A DNA stretch of 64,000 nucleotides from ZC4RG20 sp036381515 (GTDB lineage: Bacteria > Pseudomonadota > Gammaproteobacteria > Steroidobacterales > Rariloculaceae): NCBI GenBank assembly GCA_036381515.1, contig DASVCR010000054.1, positions 13,523 through 77,522 on the forward strand, read 5' to 3'. The position numbers and the translations under genes were made by a program. The notes beneath the pieces are model-generated. The model was not told the origin of the DNA. It ran no database searches and worked only from the letters and a program-made list of their open reading frames with translations. Position 1 is the stretch's first letter; the number at the start of each line of letters is the position of its first letter. Below, piece after piece: positions 15,759 to 23,523 of this stretch.

Positions 15759-16069
15759 GGACAGAACACCTCCACTGTGCGGCAGGGCCGTATACGTTCA
15801 CACAGGAGGCGGTGGACTAGGCCTGGCGCGGCGCGAACACCCGAATGCCCCGGACCTGGGATATACCGCCCCGGGAGACGATAACACGAAGCCTCCGACG
15901 CGGGTGACCGCAGCCGGTTACCGTCCGACAGCGATTGCGAAGAGGTCTCGCGCCTGCGGCGCGACGCGGCACGGCTCGCCGCCCGGCGCCGCGGCCGGGT
16001 GGCCGCGGCGTCGTCGCAGCGCTCCGCCTGAGCGGTGTCGCCACGCGCCGCGCGCGGCCGCCGGTCCGG
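15759..16069. other. 311-bp stretch without a recognisable gene
   Basis: Only low-complexity, Arg/Pro-rich open frames are present, and none resembles a protein. The right half (about 15930-16060) is very GC-rich with GCGG runs. It presumably holds the promoter of the secreted protein gene at 15758 near its left end. No hairpin with a T-run was seen. Confidence 0.5.
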
Positions 16070-16516
16070 CTAATCCGGAATCTCGGCCTCGACGAGCTTC
16101 CCGAGCAGCGTCAGCGACTCCTGCCACCCGAGGTAGCAGGCCTCCCGCGGGATCGCTTCCGGCACGCCTTCCTGGACGATGTGGATCTCCGTGCCGACGG
16201 ACACCTGCTCGAGCGTGACGGTCGTGCGCATCTCGCCCGGCAAGCCGGGGTCGTCGAACGCGTCGGTGTAGCTGATCCGCCGGTTCGGCTCGAGCTCGAG
16301 AAAGCGCCCCCCGAAGGAGTGGGCCTTGCCGGTGGTGAAGTTCGTGAACGACATCCTGTAGCTGCCGCCGACCCGCGCGTCCATCTCGTGGACCTTGCCC
16401 GTGAAGCCGTTCGGCGGCAGCCACTTCGCCATCGCGTCCGGGTCGAGAAACGCCCGGTAGACGCGCTCGGGCGCGGCGCGCAGGACGCGGTGCAGACGGA
16501 TCGTGCTGGTGGCCAT
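16070..16516 (-). CDS. SRPBCC/AHSA1 family START-like protein
   Basis: Protein of 148 aa with the activator-of-Hsp90-ATPase-homologue (AHSA1) pattern: an N-terminal APERVYRAFLDPDAMAKWLPP segment, a beta-rich middle (VGGSYRMSF, GGRFLELEPNRRISYTDAF) and the C-terminal YLGWQESLTLLGKLVE helix. These helix-grip proteins bind small hydrophobic ligands, and bacterial members are mostly uncharacterised. AGGAGAG lies just before the ATG at 16516. Transcription is divergent from the MBL-fold hydrolase gene across 301 bp. Confidence 0.85.
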   Translation of the reverse strand: MATSTIRLHRVLRAAPERVYRAFLDPDAMAKWLPPNGFTGKVHEMDARVGGSYRMSFTNFTTGKAHSFGGRFLELEPNRRISYTDAFDDPGLPGEMRTTVTLEQVSVGTEIHIVQEGVPEAIPREACYLGWQESLTLLGKLVEAEIPD

Positions 16517-16817
16517 GGTGCTCTCTCCTGGGTGTTCAACGAGTACCCGTAGTCGAACGGGGCTGCACGGGATCGACAGGCCGCCCGCCCGACCCGCTAC
16601 GGCACCGCCAGGTGCTGCGGCACGAGTAGAGGCTGCTCAACGTCCCCTCCGAAAGCCTCGTTCAGATCTCATCGGGCGCCATACCGGGCGCATGGCGGGC
16701 GTGAGTGCGGCAGAGGTCGCAAAACGGTTTGGCGCGGCGTGCGCGCGTCGCGACGAATCTCGGTTATTATCGGGCCTGCAGGATTCAGCCGCTCGTCCAA
16801 TTTCGAGGATATAAGAA
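16517..16817. other. 301-bp divergent intergenic region
   Basis: Region between the SRPBCC gene (minus) and the MBL-fold gene (plus). No coding frame looks real. A GAGGAT ribosome-binding site stands just before the TTG start at 16818. An AT-rich stretch GGTTATTAT near 16762 could hold a -10, but no matching -35 at 16-18 bp was found. Confidence 0.4.
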
Positions 16818-17696
16818 TTGAAAACCAAGTACGTTCTTTCCGCCGTGCTGCTGCTCGCGACGGCGACGGTATTCGCCCAGCCCAACGCCGGGGGCCGCCG
16901 CGGCGGAGGCGCAAGTCCGTTCGGCAACGCCCCACTGCAGATCGAGCCGGTGCGCGACGGCATCTATCGGATCAGCAGCTCGTCATCGGGCAACATCGTC
17001 GTGTTCACGTCGGATGATGCGGTACTGCTCGTCGACAGCAAGTTCGAGAACGAGTACGACCGCTACATGGAGCTGCTTCGAACGGTCACGGATAAGCCCG
17101 TGAAGTATGTGATCAATACGCACATGCATCCGGACCACACCGGCGGCAACATCAGGCTCGAGGGTCTCGGCGCCGACATCATCGCGACCGAGAATGCGCG
17201 CGCGCGGCTTGCGGCCATTCAGCAGATGGGGCTTCCGACCATCACGTTCGACGACCATTTGCGGTTGTATTTCGGCGAGCACGTCATGGACCTGTACTGG
17301 TTCGGGCGCGGTCACACGGACGGCGATCTCGTGATTCATCTGCCCGAGGAGAACATGATCTTGACAGGCGATCTCTTCGCCGGCGGCGACCCGTTCGTGC
17401 GCGCGATCGACCCGGCGGCCGGAGGTACGCTCAAGGAGTGGGGACCGACGGTCGCGCGCGTGCTCGAGCTAGAGTTCGACACCGTGATACCCGGACACAG
17501 CGAACCGACCGATCGTGCCACCCTGCAGGCCTTCCAAGACGAAACGCTCAGGATGGAGGCGCTCATTACGGAAATGCTCAGCGCCGGACGCTCGATCGAG
17601 GACGTGCAAGCGGCGCTCGCAAACGAGTTCAATCGGATGGCGTTTTTCGTCTTCGGAAACGCGGCGGATGTGATCGCGGAATTTCAGCAGCGCTAA
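16818..17696 (+). CDS. exported MBL-fold metallo-hydrolase
   Basis: Metallo-beta-lactamase-fold protein of 292 aa starting at TTG 16818. A signal peptide covers residues 1-20 (cleavage VFA-QP), followed by a Gly/Arg-rich linker. The zinc motif is H102-M-H104-P-D106-H107. Later ligand regions are ILTGDLFAGGDPF and VIPGHSEPT. Substrate is unknown; relatives include quinoprotein-relay and general periplasmic hydrolases. The next gene, an exported serine hydrolase with a beta-lactamase fold, starts 31 bp downstream on the same strand, so the two form a periplasmic hydrolase pair. True antibiotic resistance is possible but not indicated by any specific motif. Confidence 0.85.
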   Translation: MKTKYVLSAVLLLATATVFAQPNAGGRRGGGASPFGNAPLQIEPVRDGIYRISSSSSGNIVVFTSDDAVLLVDSKFENEYDRYMELLRTVTDKPVKYVINTHMHPDHTGGNIRLEGLGADIIATENARARLAAIQQMGLPTITFDDHLRLYFGEHVMDLYWFGRGHTDGDLVIHLPEENMILTGDLFAGGDPFVRAIDPAAGGTLKEWGPTVARVLELEFDTVIPGHSEPTDRATLQAFQDETLRMEALITEMLSAGRSIEDVQAALANEFNRMAFFVFGNAADVIAEFQQR

Positions 17697-17726
17697 CGGG
17701 TGCCGCCGCTCACGTGGAGAACGATC

Positions 17727-18989
17727 ATGATCGAACGACATCGGACCACGAGCATCCTCGCCGGCCTATCGCTCGGGATGTTGCTGGCCGGCGCGACGCT
17801 TGCGGAGGAACAGGCCGTCATCGCCGGCATGTCGTCGGAGCGGCTGGATCGCCTCGACGAGCATTTCCACCGCTACGTCGACGACGGCCTGATCTCCGGC
17901 GTGGTCACGTACATCGTTCGGCACGGTCAAGTGGTGCACGAGGATGCGTACGGTCTTGCGGACATCGCGGCGAACCGTCCGATGTCGCAGGACACCTATT
18001 TCTATCTGTACTCGATGACCAAGCCCGTCACGAGCGTGGCGCTGCTGATTCTCTACGAGGAAGGCAAATTCCAGCTCGACGATCCGATCGCCGATTACCT
18101 GCCGGAGCTGGCCGACCTCAAGCTCTATGTCGGCGAAGGCGAGGACGGCAACATGATCCTGAAGGATCCCGCGCGCCAGCCGACGATCCACGACGTGTTC
18201 CGTCATACGGCCGGGTTCCTGTACGGCCCTAACGGCAATCGCGGCATCGACCGGGCGTACGCCGAAGCCGAGCTGATGAGCGGCACGTTGGCCGAGCTCA
18301 CGCGCAAGCTCGGCAGGATTCCGCTGGCGTACGAGCCCGGTACGCGATGGGTTTATTCGGTTTCACACGACGTGCAGGCACGCCTCGTCGAAGTCCTGTC
18401 CGGCATGCCCTTCGACGAATTCGCGAAAGAGCGCATTTTCGAGCCGCTCGGCATGAAGGACACCGTGTTCGGCCGACCGGAGGCGCTCAAGGACCGGTTT
18501 GCCGTCATCTACGGCCCGAGCCGGTCGGGGCAGCTCCAGCCGACCGGCGCGCTCGATCAGCCGGGCGCCGCGAGCCGTGTGCTCGGCGGCCTCAGCCTGT
18601 CGTCCACGGCAGCGGATTACGCGCGTTTCGCGCAGATGCTCGTCAACTCCGGCGAGCTCGACGGCGTGCGCATCCTGTCGCGCAAGACCGTCGACCTCAT
18701 GGCGTCGAACCACCTGCCGCCCGGCGTCACTCGGGGCGCGGCGGGCGGCGGCACGGCGAGCGGCGAGGGCTACGGCCTCGGCGTCCGGGTCGTCACCGAT
18801 CCGGCCGCCGCCGGCAACCTGACGTCGGCCGGGACCTTCGGCTGGTCGGGCGCGGCCGGCACGCACTTTTTCGTCGATCGCGAAGAGGATTTGGTGGCGG
18901 TGTTCATGATCCAGAGCATGGGCGGCGCCGGCGGCGCCCGCATGAGCGACGAGTTCGAAACGCTGGTCTATCAAGCCATCGTCGACTGA
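17727..18989 (+). CDS. exported serine hydrolase, class C beta-lactamase/esterase family
   Basis: Protein of 420 aa from ATG 17727, which has GGAGA about 9 nt upstream; an earlier GTG at 17700 is less likely. N-terminal signal peptide ends near residue 26 (TLAEEQ). The active-site motif S96-M-T-K99 is present. The second motif is Y210-S-V (YxN in beta-lactamases, YxV-type in esterases), and the C-terminal segment GWSGAAGTHFFVD replaces the KTG box, as in EstB-type esterases. This points to an esterase or peptidase rather than a beta-lactamase. Probably co-transcribed with the preceding MBL-fold gene. Confidence 0.85.
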   Translation: MIERHRTTSILAGLSLGMLLAGATLAEEQAVIAGMSSERLDRLDEHFHRYVDDGLISGVVTYIVRHGQVVHEDAYGLADIAANRPMSQDTYFYLYSMTKPVTSVALLILYEEGKFQLDDPIADYLPELADLKLYVGEGEDGNMILKDPARQPTIHDVFRHTAGFLYGPNGNRGIDRAYAEAELMSGTLAELTRKLGRIPLAYEPGTRWVYSVSHDVQARLVEVLSGMPFDEFAKERIFEPLGMKDTVFGRPEALKDRFAVIYGPSRSGQLQPTGALDQPGAASRVLGGLSLSSTAADYARFAQMLVNSGELDGVRILSRKTVDLMASNHLPPGVTRGAAGGGTASGEGYGLGVRVVTDPAAAGNLTSAGTFGWSGAAGTHFFVDREEDLVAVFMIQSMGGAGGARMSDEFETLVYQAIVD

Positions 18990-19048
18990 TCGCTTCGAGT
19001 GGCGAACTGACACGGCGACGTTGAGGCTCAGGCGCGGTCTTCGGCGCG

Positions 19049-19073
19049 CAGCGGCGCCATAGTGGCGCCGCTG
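19049..19073. terminator. hairpin between convergent genes
   Basis: A perfect 10-bp inverted repeat (arms CAGCGGCGCC and its complement) with loop ATAGT lies between the convergent serine hydrolase and GST genes. There is no T-run, so termination efficiency is uncertain. It also marks the left edge of the foreign-looking GST/SDR/LysR module. Confidence 0.5.
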
Positions 19074-19127
19074 AGCTCGATCGCTACGCCCAGGGAGAGC
19101 GCCTGCTTACGGCGCATGGGTTGTGCA

Positions 19128-19760
19128 CTAACAGTTGATCTGCCCTTCGGCTTCACGCACGCGGCGGATCGCGGGGCGCGCTTCCAGCCGCTCCATATAG
19201 GCGCGGATATTCGGATAGGGATCGAGGACGATCTGCGCAGGCACGGACCAATTCAGCACAATCAAAGCGTAGCCGTCGATGACCGAATACTGATCGCCCA
19301 ATACATAGTCGCGTTCCGCCAGTCGGTCTTCCAGAACCTTCAGGCGCCGCGCCACGCGTTGGTCATAGAGCGCTTTTGTCTTTTCCTTCTCCTCTTCGGC
19401 CGCGGGCAATGCCTTGTAGATGTATTCGATGATGGTCGGATGCAGATCCGACGCAATGAACGAGAGCCAGCTTTCCGCCTGTGCCCGGTCAATCGTGTTT
19501 CGGGCAGGGAGCAGCTTTTTCTCGGGCACGAGATCGGCAATATAGGCCAACGTCGCAGCGTTCTGGGTCAAGACCGTTCCGTCTTCCAGTACCAGAACCG
19601 GGGTCATCGCCATCGGGTTCAGTTCGCGCACTTTGATCGCAATCGGATCGTCCGGGCGATCGAGGCGAACCTCGATCGCCTGATAGTCAACGCCCGCTTC
19701 CTCGAGTGCGAAGTGGTTCGAGGTCGAGCAGGCGCCGCGGTGATAATAGAGAGTAATCAT
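19128..19760 (-). CDS. glutathione S-transferase
   Basis: GST of 210 aa. The thioredoxin-fold N-terminal domain begins MITLYYHRGACSTSNHFAL, with the Cys-Ser pair (C11) typical of bacterial beta-like GSTs, and contains the cis-proline segment NPMAMTPVLVLEDG and LTQNAATLAYIAD. The helical domain ends YPNIRAYMERLEARPAIRR. Substrate unknown. It lies 63 bp downstream of, and on the same strand as, the SDR gene. Codon use is less GC-biased than in the core genes, consistent with a transferred module shared with the SDR and LysR genes. Confidence 0.92.
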   Translation of the reverse strand: MITLYYHRGACSTSNHFALEEAGVDYQAIEVRLDRPDDPIAIKVRELNPMAMTPVLVLEDGTVLTQNAATLAYIADLVPEKKLLPARNTIDRAQAESWLSFIASDLHPTIIEYIYKALPAAEEEKEKTKALYDQRVARRLKVLEDRLAERDYVLGDQYSVIDGYALIVLNWSVPAQIVLDPYPNIRAYMERLEARPAIRRVREAEGQINC

Positions 19761-19822
19761 GTTTCGTCTTCCTGGTTCCTATGCAAAGGGGTGGTACGAC
19801 GCGATCCACGGTGGCGGGTTCG

Positions 19823-20578
19823 CTAGAGACGAGACCCGCCGTCGACGTGAAGAACGGCGCCGTTCATGTAGCGGTTGGCCATGAGGAACAGCACAGCAGC
19901 GGCCGCCTCATCGGCGCTGCCCCACCGGTGGAGAGGGTGGCTCTCCGCCACCATGCGCATATAGGCGTCGCGTTGATCCCCCATCGCTTTGCCGATCAGG
20001 GGCGTATCGATGGGGCCAGGCGAAAGCGTGTTTACGCGGCGCGGTGCCAGTTCCAACGCAAGGCCGCGCGCCAGCACCTCCAACGCCGCGCAGGCACTGG
20101 CCACGATCGCCGTGCCATTGCCGTCAGGGTGATGAGTCAGCGCGCCCGACACCAGCGTGATCGAGGCATCCGCCGCCAGCCTTTCGCCAAGCGTGCGCAG
20201 AATATGTACGACCGACCAGATGCGTTCGTCATAGGCGCGCTGGAGCAAGCTGACGTCGGCCTCCATAACCTTGCCGATGGTCAGTGCGCCCGCCAAAAGC
20301 ACCAGATGATCGACCCGTTCAATGGGCGACAGACCTTGCCGGATCGCTTCGGGGTCACTGATCTCGGCTGCTAACGAACCTGCGAACCCGTGAGCATCAG
20401 CGACGTGTGCGACTCGGTCGCGGTCGCGCCCAGCGACGATGACGGCCGCGCCGGACGCTTTGGCAGCCACCGCCGTGGCCAGACCGATGCCGGATGTGCC
20501 TCCAAAGATCAGGACGGATTTTCCAGCCAGGGATGGGACCGGACCGAGGACTTCTGCAAAGGCTGTGTCTTCCTGCAT
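19823..20578 (-). CDS. SDR-family protein lacking the usual YxxxK residues
   Basis: Short-chain dehydrogenase fold of 251 aa from ATG 20578, which has GGAG 8 nt upstream; an earlier TTG at 20647 is rejected. The cofactor motif GGTSGIG (26-32), the LVLLAGAL strand and the catalytic-region Ser (S144 in LVSGAL) are present. At the position of the Tyr-x-x-x-Lys pair it has V159-ASA-C163, so both catalytic residues appear replaced. The C-terminal RVNTLSPGPIDTPL and NGAVLHVDGGSRL are standard. It may bind NAD(P) or be a non-classical reductase. The LysR gene is divergent and probably regulates it. Confidence 0.82.
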   Translation of the reverse strand: MQEDTAFAEVLGPVPSLAGKSVLIFGGTSGIGLATAVAAKASGAAVIVAGRDRDRVAHVADAHGFAGSLAAEISDPEAIRQGLSPIERVDHLVLLAGALTIGKVMEADVSLLQRAYDERIWSVVHILRTLGERLAADASITLVSGALTHHPDGNGTAIVASACAALEVLARGLALELAPRRVNTLSPGPIDTPLIGKAMGDQRDAYMRMVAESHPLHRWGSADEAAAAVLFLMANRYMNGAVLHVDGGSRL

Positions 20579-20667
20579 GGCGATCTCCGATTTCCGGGCC
20601 GGTGGGTCCTCCGATTTCTGGACCTGTGGCCACTGTCCGAGGAGCAAGATAGCAACCGCCTCTAAGA

Positions 20668-20696
20668 TTGATAATGGCAGGGTGTGTCGTTATATA
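20668..20696 (+). promoter_or_regulatory. sigma70-type promoter of the LysR gene
   Basis: TTGATA (20668-20673) and TATATA (20691-20696) are separated by exactly 17 bp in an AT-rich stretch of the SDR/LysR divergent region. The predicted transcription start is only about 2-4 nt before the ATG at 20706, which suggests a leaderless mRNA. LysR autoregulation would be exerted here. Confidence 0.6.
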
Positions 20697-20705
20697 TGTG
20701 CCACG

Positions 20706-21767
20706 ATGGAACAAATCGGCCTCGACAGGCTAAAGGGGCTAATCGCTTTTTCGCGGGCGGCCTCGCTCGGAAGCTACACCGCTGCTGCGCGCGCGCTGTC
20801 GATTTCGCCCTCAGCCGTCAGCAAGAGTATTCAGCGACTCGAAAAACGGCTGGGCGTCAAGCTCTTCGCTCGCACCACACGTTCGCTGACCCTGACACCC
20901 GAGGGGCGCGTTCTACACGACCGGGCGATCCAGCTGCTGCGTCACGCCGAGGAGATCGAGCTGGTCGCCGCCGCGGTGTGCGGAGAGCCCTCAGGCTCCA
21001 TCAAACTCGCCGCCCCCGTTCCGATCGCGTTGCATATCCTTGCGCCAAAGTTGGCCTTGTTCCGGGAGCGCTACCCCAAGGTCACTGTCGACCTGCGGGT
21101 CAGCGATACGATGAGCGATCTCATAGAGGAAGGTATCGACGTCGCGATCCGGATCGGCGACCCGGAAGATTCACGTCTTATCGCGCGCAGGCTAGGTCCA
21201 AATAAAGCTGGTGCCTTCGCTTCGCCCGCCTATCTGGCAAAGCGCGGCGTGCCGCGCCGGATTGAAGATCTGGAGCGGCATGACTGCGTCAACATCCGGC
21301 ACTTCAACTCCGGACAGTTGTTACGCTGGCCGTTTCGCGTGGGAAACCGAACGGTGGAAATCTTGCCCGCTGCCGGCGTCGTCGTTGACAACTCCGATGC
21401 CGTAACTGTCGCCGTCGCTGGCGGTGCAGGTATCGGCCTTGCTCCGACCTATGTCGCCGCGCCATACGTTGCTCGAGGGGAACTGGTGCCGGTTCTGGCG
21501 CAGTATTGGGCGGAACGGCATAGCATTACCGCGCTTTGGTCGGAAAGTCGCCGCGGCAACCCGAACGTAAAAGCCTTCGTCGCCTTTTTACAGGAGATCT
21601 TTCCAAATCCAGCGCCGTGGGATCAGGTTCAGATGCACCCCGAAACGCCGCAGGGCTATGGCAGCAATGCGAGCCGAGCCAAGGCGAAGAAACCGCAACC
21701 GACGCGAACCGCAAAGCGGACGGCTGGAGCTTCGCGACCGAGAACGAAGCATCGGCGTGGCAGCTAA
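20706..21767 (+). CDS. LysR-family transcriptional regulator
   Basis: LTTR of 353 aa. The N-terminal HTH is LGSYTAAARALSISPSAVSKSIQRLEKRLGVKLFARTTR, as in the CrgA-like subgroup, followed by a periplasmic-binding-protein-like effector domain (residues about 90-295). The C-terminus carries an unusual 50-residue Lys/Arg-rich tail (RAKAKKPQPTRTAKRTAG and on). The ATG at 20706 is chosen as the usual LTTR start; upstream in-frame extension would run back through the divergent SDR gene. It is likely the regulator of the divergent SDR-GST genes. Confidence 0.9.
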   Translation: MEQIGLDRLKGLIAFSRAASLGSYTAAARALSISPSAVSKSIQRLEKRLGVKLFARTTRSLTLTPEGRVLHDRAIQLLRHAEEIELVAAAVCGEPSGSIKLAAPVPIALHILAPKLALFRERYPKVTVDLRVSDTMSDLIEEGIDVAIRIGDPEDSRLIARRLGPNKAGAFASPAYLAKRGVPRRIEDLERHDCVNIRHFNSGQLLRWPFRVGNRTVEILPAAGVVVDNSDAVTVAVAGGAGIGLAPTYVAAPYVARGELVPVLAQYWAERHSITALWSESRRGNPNVKAFVAFLQEIFPNPAPWDQVQMHPETPQGYGSNASRAKAKKPQPTRTAKRTAGASRPRTKHRRGS

Positions 21768-21800
21768 GGATTACTTCCTGCGCGCCCCCGCGCCTCCTGC

Positions 21801-22184
21801 TCAGGAGCCGGCCTTCGCATCGAATTTTCGCCGGGCCTCCTCGATGTCGTCGAGGTGGTGGATCGCCCAGTCGTAGACCGCCGCGAAGGGCACTTGCAGC
21901 GTGCGCCCCAAGTCGGTGATCGAATACTCGACGGCGACTGGCGACGTCGCTATCACCCGGCGCTCGATCAATCCGTTGCGCTCGAGCCGCCTCAGCGCCT
22001 GAGTCAGTGCCTTGTGGGTTATTCCTTCCAATCGGCGCATCATTGCGTTGAAGCGCGTCGGCCGCTCAATGAGGATGGTCAGGATCATCACCGACCATTT
22101 GTTGGCCACCTGGTCGAAGAACGATCGCGCGGCGCAATCGGCGAAATAGACGATGTCCACGTCCGCAGGCCGGGTCCTCGGCAT
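21801..22184 (-). CDS. HxlR-family winged-helix transcriptional regulator
   Basis: HxlR-type regulator of 127 aa. Features are C17 near the N-terminus (FADCAARSFFDQVANKWSVMIL), the winged helix RFNAMMRRLEGITHKALTQALRRLERNGLI and the wing RRVIATSPVAVEYSITDLG. HxlR proteins often sense electrophiles or redox state through the N-terminal Cys. Its ATG stands only 2 bp from the start of the divergent small gene at 22187, leaving no room for a normal shared promoter, so at least one transcript must be initiated inside the other gene. The target genes are not evident. Confidence 0.9.
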   Translation of the reverse strand: MPRTRPADVDIVYFADCAARSFFDQVANKWSVMILTILIERPTRFNAMMRRLEGITHKALTQALRRLERNGLIERRVIATSPVAVEYSITDLGRTLQVPFAAVYDWAIHHLDDIEEARRKFDAKAGS

Positions 22185-22186
22185 GT

Positions 22187-22405
22187 GTGAGCGACCTGGG
22201 CGAGGGGACCCCTTACGCCTACATCGAATGCGTCCAGACTCTGTATCCCGTGAACGGCGTCGGGACCCCGCTGACTCCGGGTGCGGTGTTCGAGTACGAG
22301 GTCCTGGACATGTTCGGCCGCCCGTGGGCGTACCTCTGGGAGAAGTACCACGAGCAAGGGATGCAGCGGCCGGACCCGGACGAGGATTTGTTCAACTTCG
22401 AATAG
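22187..22405 (+). CDS. small hypothetical protein
   Basis: Open frame of 72 codons starting at GTG. The product is acidic, with an aromatic-rich tail (FGRPWAYLWEKYHEQG, then DPDEDLFNFE). I recognise no family. Support for expression is its protein-like composition and the strong hairpin at 22414-22440 just after its stop. Against it, the start is 2 bp from the divergent HxlR start with no visible ribosome-binding site. It could be the 3' part of a gene whose front was lost when the HxlR gene arrived. Confidence 0.45.
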   Translation: MSDLGEGTPYAYIECVQTLYPVNGVGTPLTPGAVFEYEVLDMFGRPWAYLWEKYHEQGMQRPDPDEDLFNFE

Positions 22406-22413
22406 GGCGAGGA

Positions 22414-22440
22414 ACCGCGCGAGCGATTCGCTCGCGCGGT
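22414..22440. terminator. bidirectional terminator-like hairpin
   Basis: A perfect 12-bp inverted repeat (arms ACCGCGCGAGCG and its complement) with a 3-nt loop ATT lies between the convergent small gene and the amidohydrolase gene. It lacks a T-run, but the stem is very stable and its position fits transcription termination on both strands. Confidence 0.65.
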
Positions 22441-22453
22441 CGTCCCGGCCGAC

Positions 22454-23341
22454 TTACGCCGCGGCACGCAGCTTGAAGAGCTCGATCGCGTTCTCCTTCA
22501 GGATCAGCGGCCGCACCTCGTCGCGAAAATCGGCTTGCTTGAAATCTTCGAGCCATCTGTCGGGCGTGATCAGCGGGTAGTCCGAGCCGAACAGCACCTT
22601 GCGCTTCAGCATCGTGTTCGCGTAGTGCACGAGCTGCGGCGGGAAGTACTTCGGCGACCAGCCCGAGAGATCCAGGTACACCTGGGCCTTGTGCAGGCAC
22701 ATCGACAGCGCCTCGTCCTGCCACGGCCAGGACGGATGCGCGAGGATGATCGGCATATCCGGGAAATCGACCGCAACGTCGTCGACGTACATCGGGTTGC
22801 CGTACTTGAGCCTGATTCCGCCGCCGCCGGGCAGTCCGGTGCCCATTCCCGAATGCCCTGTGTGGAATATCGCCGGCAGCTTGTGCTCCGCGATCACTTC
22901 GTAGAGCGGGTACGCAATCTTGTCGTTCGGGAAGAACTCCTGGAACTGCGGATGGAACTTGAAGCCTTTCACGCCGTAATGCTCGATCAGGCGCCGCGCC
23001 TCCCGCGGCGCGTCCTTGCGGGCCGGATCGATACTCGCGAACGCAATCATCACGTCCGCATGCTCGGCTGCCAGCTCCGCGATCTCTTCGTTCGGTATCG
23101 GCTTCACGCCCCGCGCCCGCTCGCCGTCGACCGAGAACACAACGCACGCCATCTTCCGCTCGCGGTAGTAGGCCGCGATCTCGGGGATAGTCGGCCGCGG
23201 CGTGTCGTGCTTGAAGTATCTCTGCGCCGCCTCCTGGAACTTCGTCGCCTGCGCTTCCCGCGGCTCGCGGACCGATGCCTCGACGTGCGCGTGCACGTCG
23301 AAGGCTACGATCGAGTCGACATCGATACGCTGCGTGCTCAT
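22454..23341 (-). CDS. amidohydrolase-2 family metal-dependent hydrolase/decarboxylase
   Basis: TIM-barrel amidohydrolase of 295 aa from ATG 23341, which has GGAGG 9 nt upstream. Metal ligands are visible as H17-A-H19 in FDVHAHVE, H in GFKFHPQF, H in FHTGHSG and D in LFGSDYPL. This is the ACMSD/gamma-resorcylate-decarboxylase-like subfamily, whose members decarboxylate or hydrolyse aromatic and cyclic acids. It is divergent from a MarR regulator and a beta-oxidation fusion gene, so a step in aromatic acid catabolism is plausible but unproven. Confidence 0.85.
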   Translation of the reverse strand: MSTQRIDVDSIVAFDVHAHVEASVREPREAQATKFQEAAQRYFKHDTPRPTIPEIAAYYRERKMACVVFSVDGERARGVKPIPNEEIAELAAEHADVMIAFASIDPARKDAPREARRLIEHYGVKGFKFHPQFQEFFPNDKIAYPLYEVIAEHKLPAIFHTGHSGMGTGLPGGGGIRLKYGNPMYVDDVAVDFPDMPIILAHPSWPWQDEALSMCLHKAQVYLDLSGWSPKYFPPQLVHYANTMLKRKVLFGSDYPLITPDRWLEDFKQADFRDEVRPLILKENAIELFKLRAAA

Positions 23342-23461
23342 GCGGAACAACCTCCGTCAATTCGAATTCCCGGAAAAAATGGTCGGAAAGGGCAGCTCCC
23401 GTTTTCCGCGGGAGGCGGGCGAGCCCATTCTCACCGCGTCCGCGGTTGCCGCGGCCGATTG

Positions 23462-23476
23462 GTTATATGGTATAAC
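23462..23476. promoter_or_regulatory. candidate MarR operator overlapping a -10 element
   Basis: A perfect palindrome GTTATA-TGG-TATAAC lies between the divergent amidohydrolase and MarR genes. MarR proteins bind short AT-rich palindromes of this size, usually over their own promoter. The right arm includes TATAAC, a plausible -10 for the MarR gene, with TTGCCG (23446-23451) as a weak -35 at 19 bp. Confidence 0.5.
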
Positions 23477-23523
23477 TTCTTCCGTCGGCATCCCAATGGG
23501 TCGTGGAGCTGACGGGCCGTCCG

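Noticed and set aside
16818..18989. Antibiotic-resistance locus (metallo- and serine beta-lactamase pair)
   Set aside because: The serine enzyme lacks the KTG box and has an esterase-like YSV motif, and the MBL-fold protein lacks features specific to true lactamases; general exported hydrolases are more likely.
20439..20705. N-terminal extension of the LysR protein to 442 aa
   Set aside because: It would run antisense through the SDR gene; the promoter at 20668-20696 and the LTTR start at 20706 argue against it.
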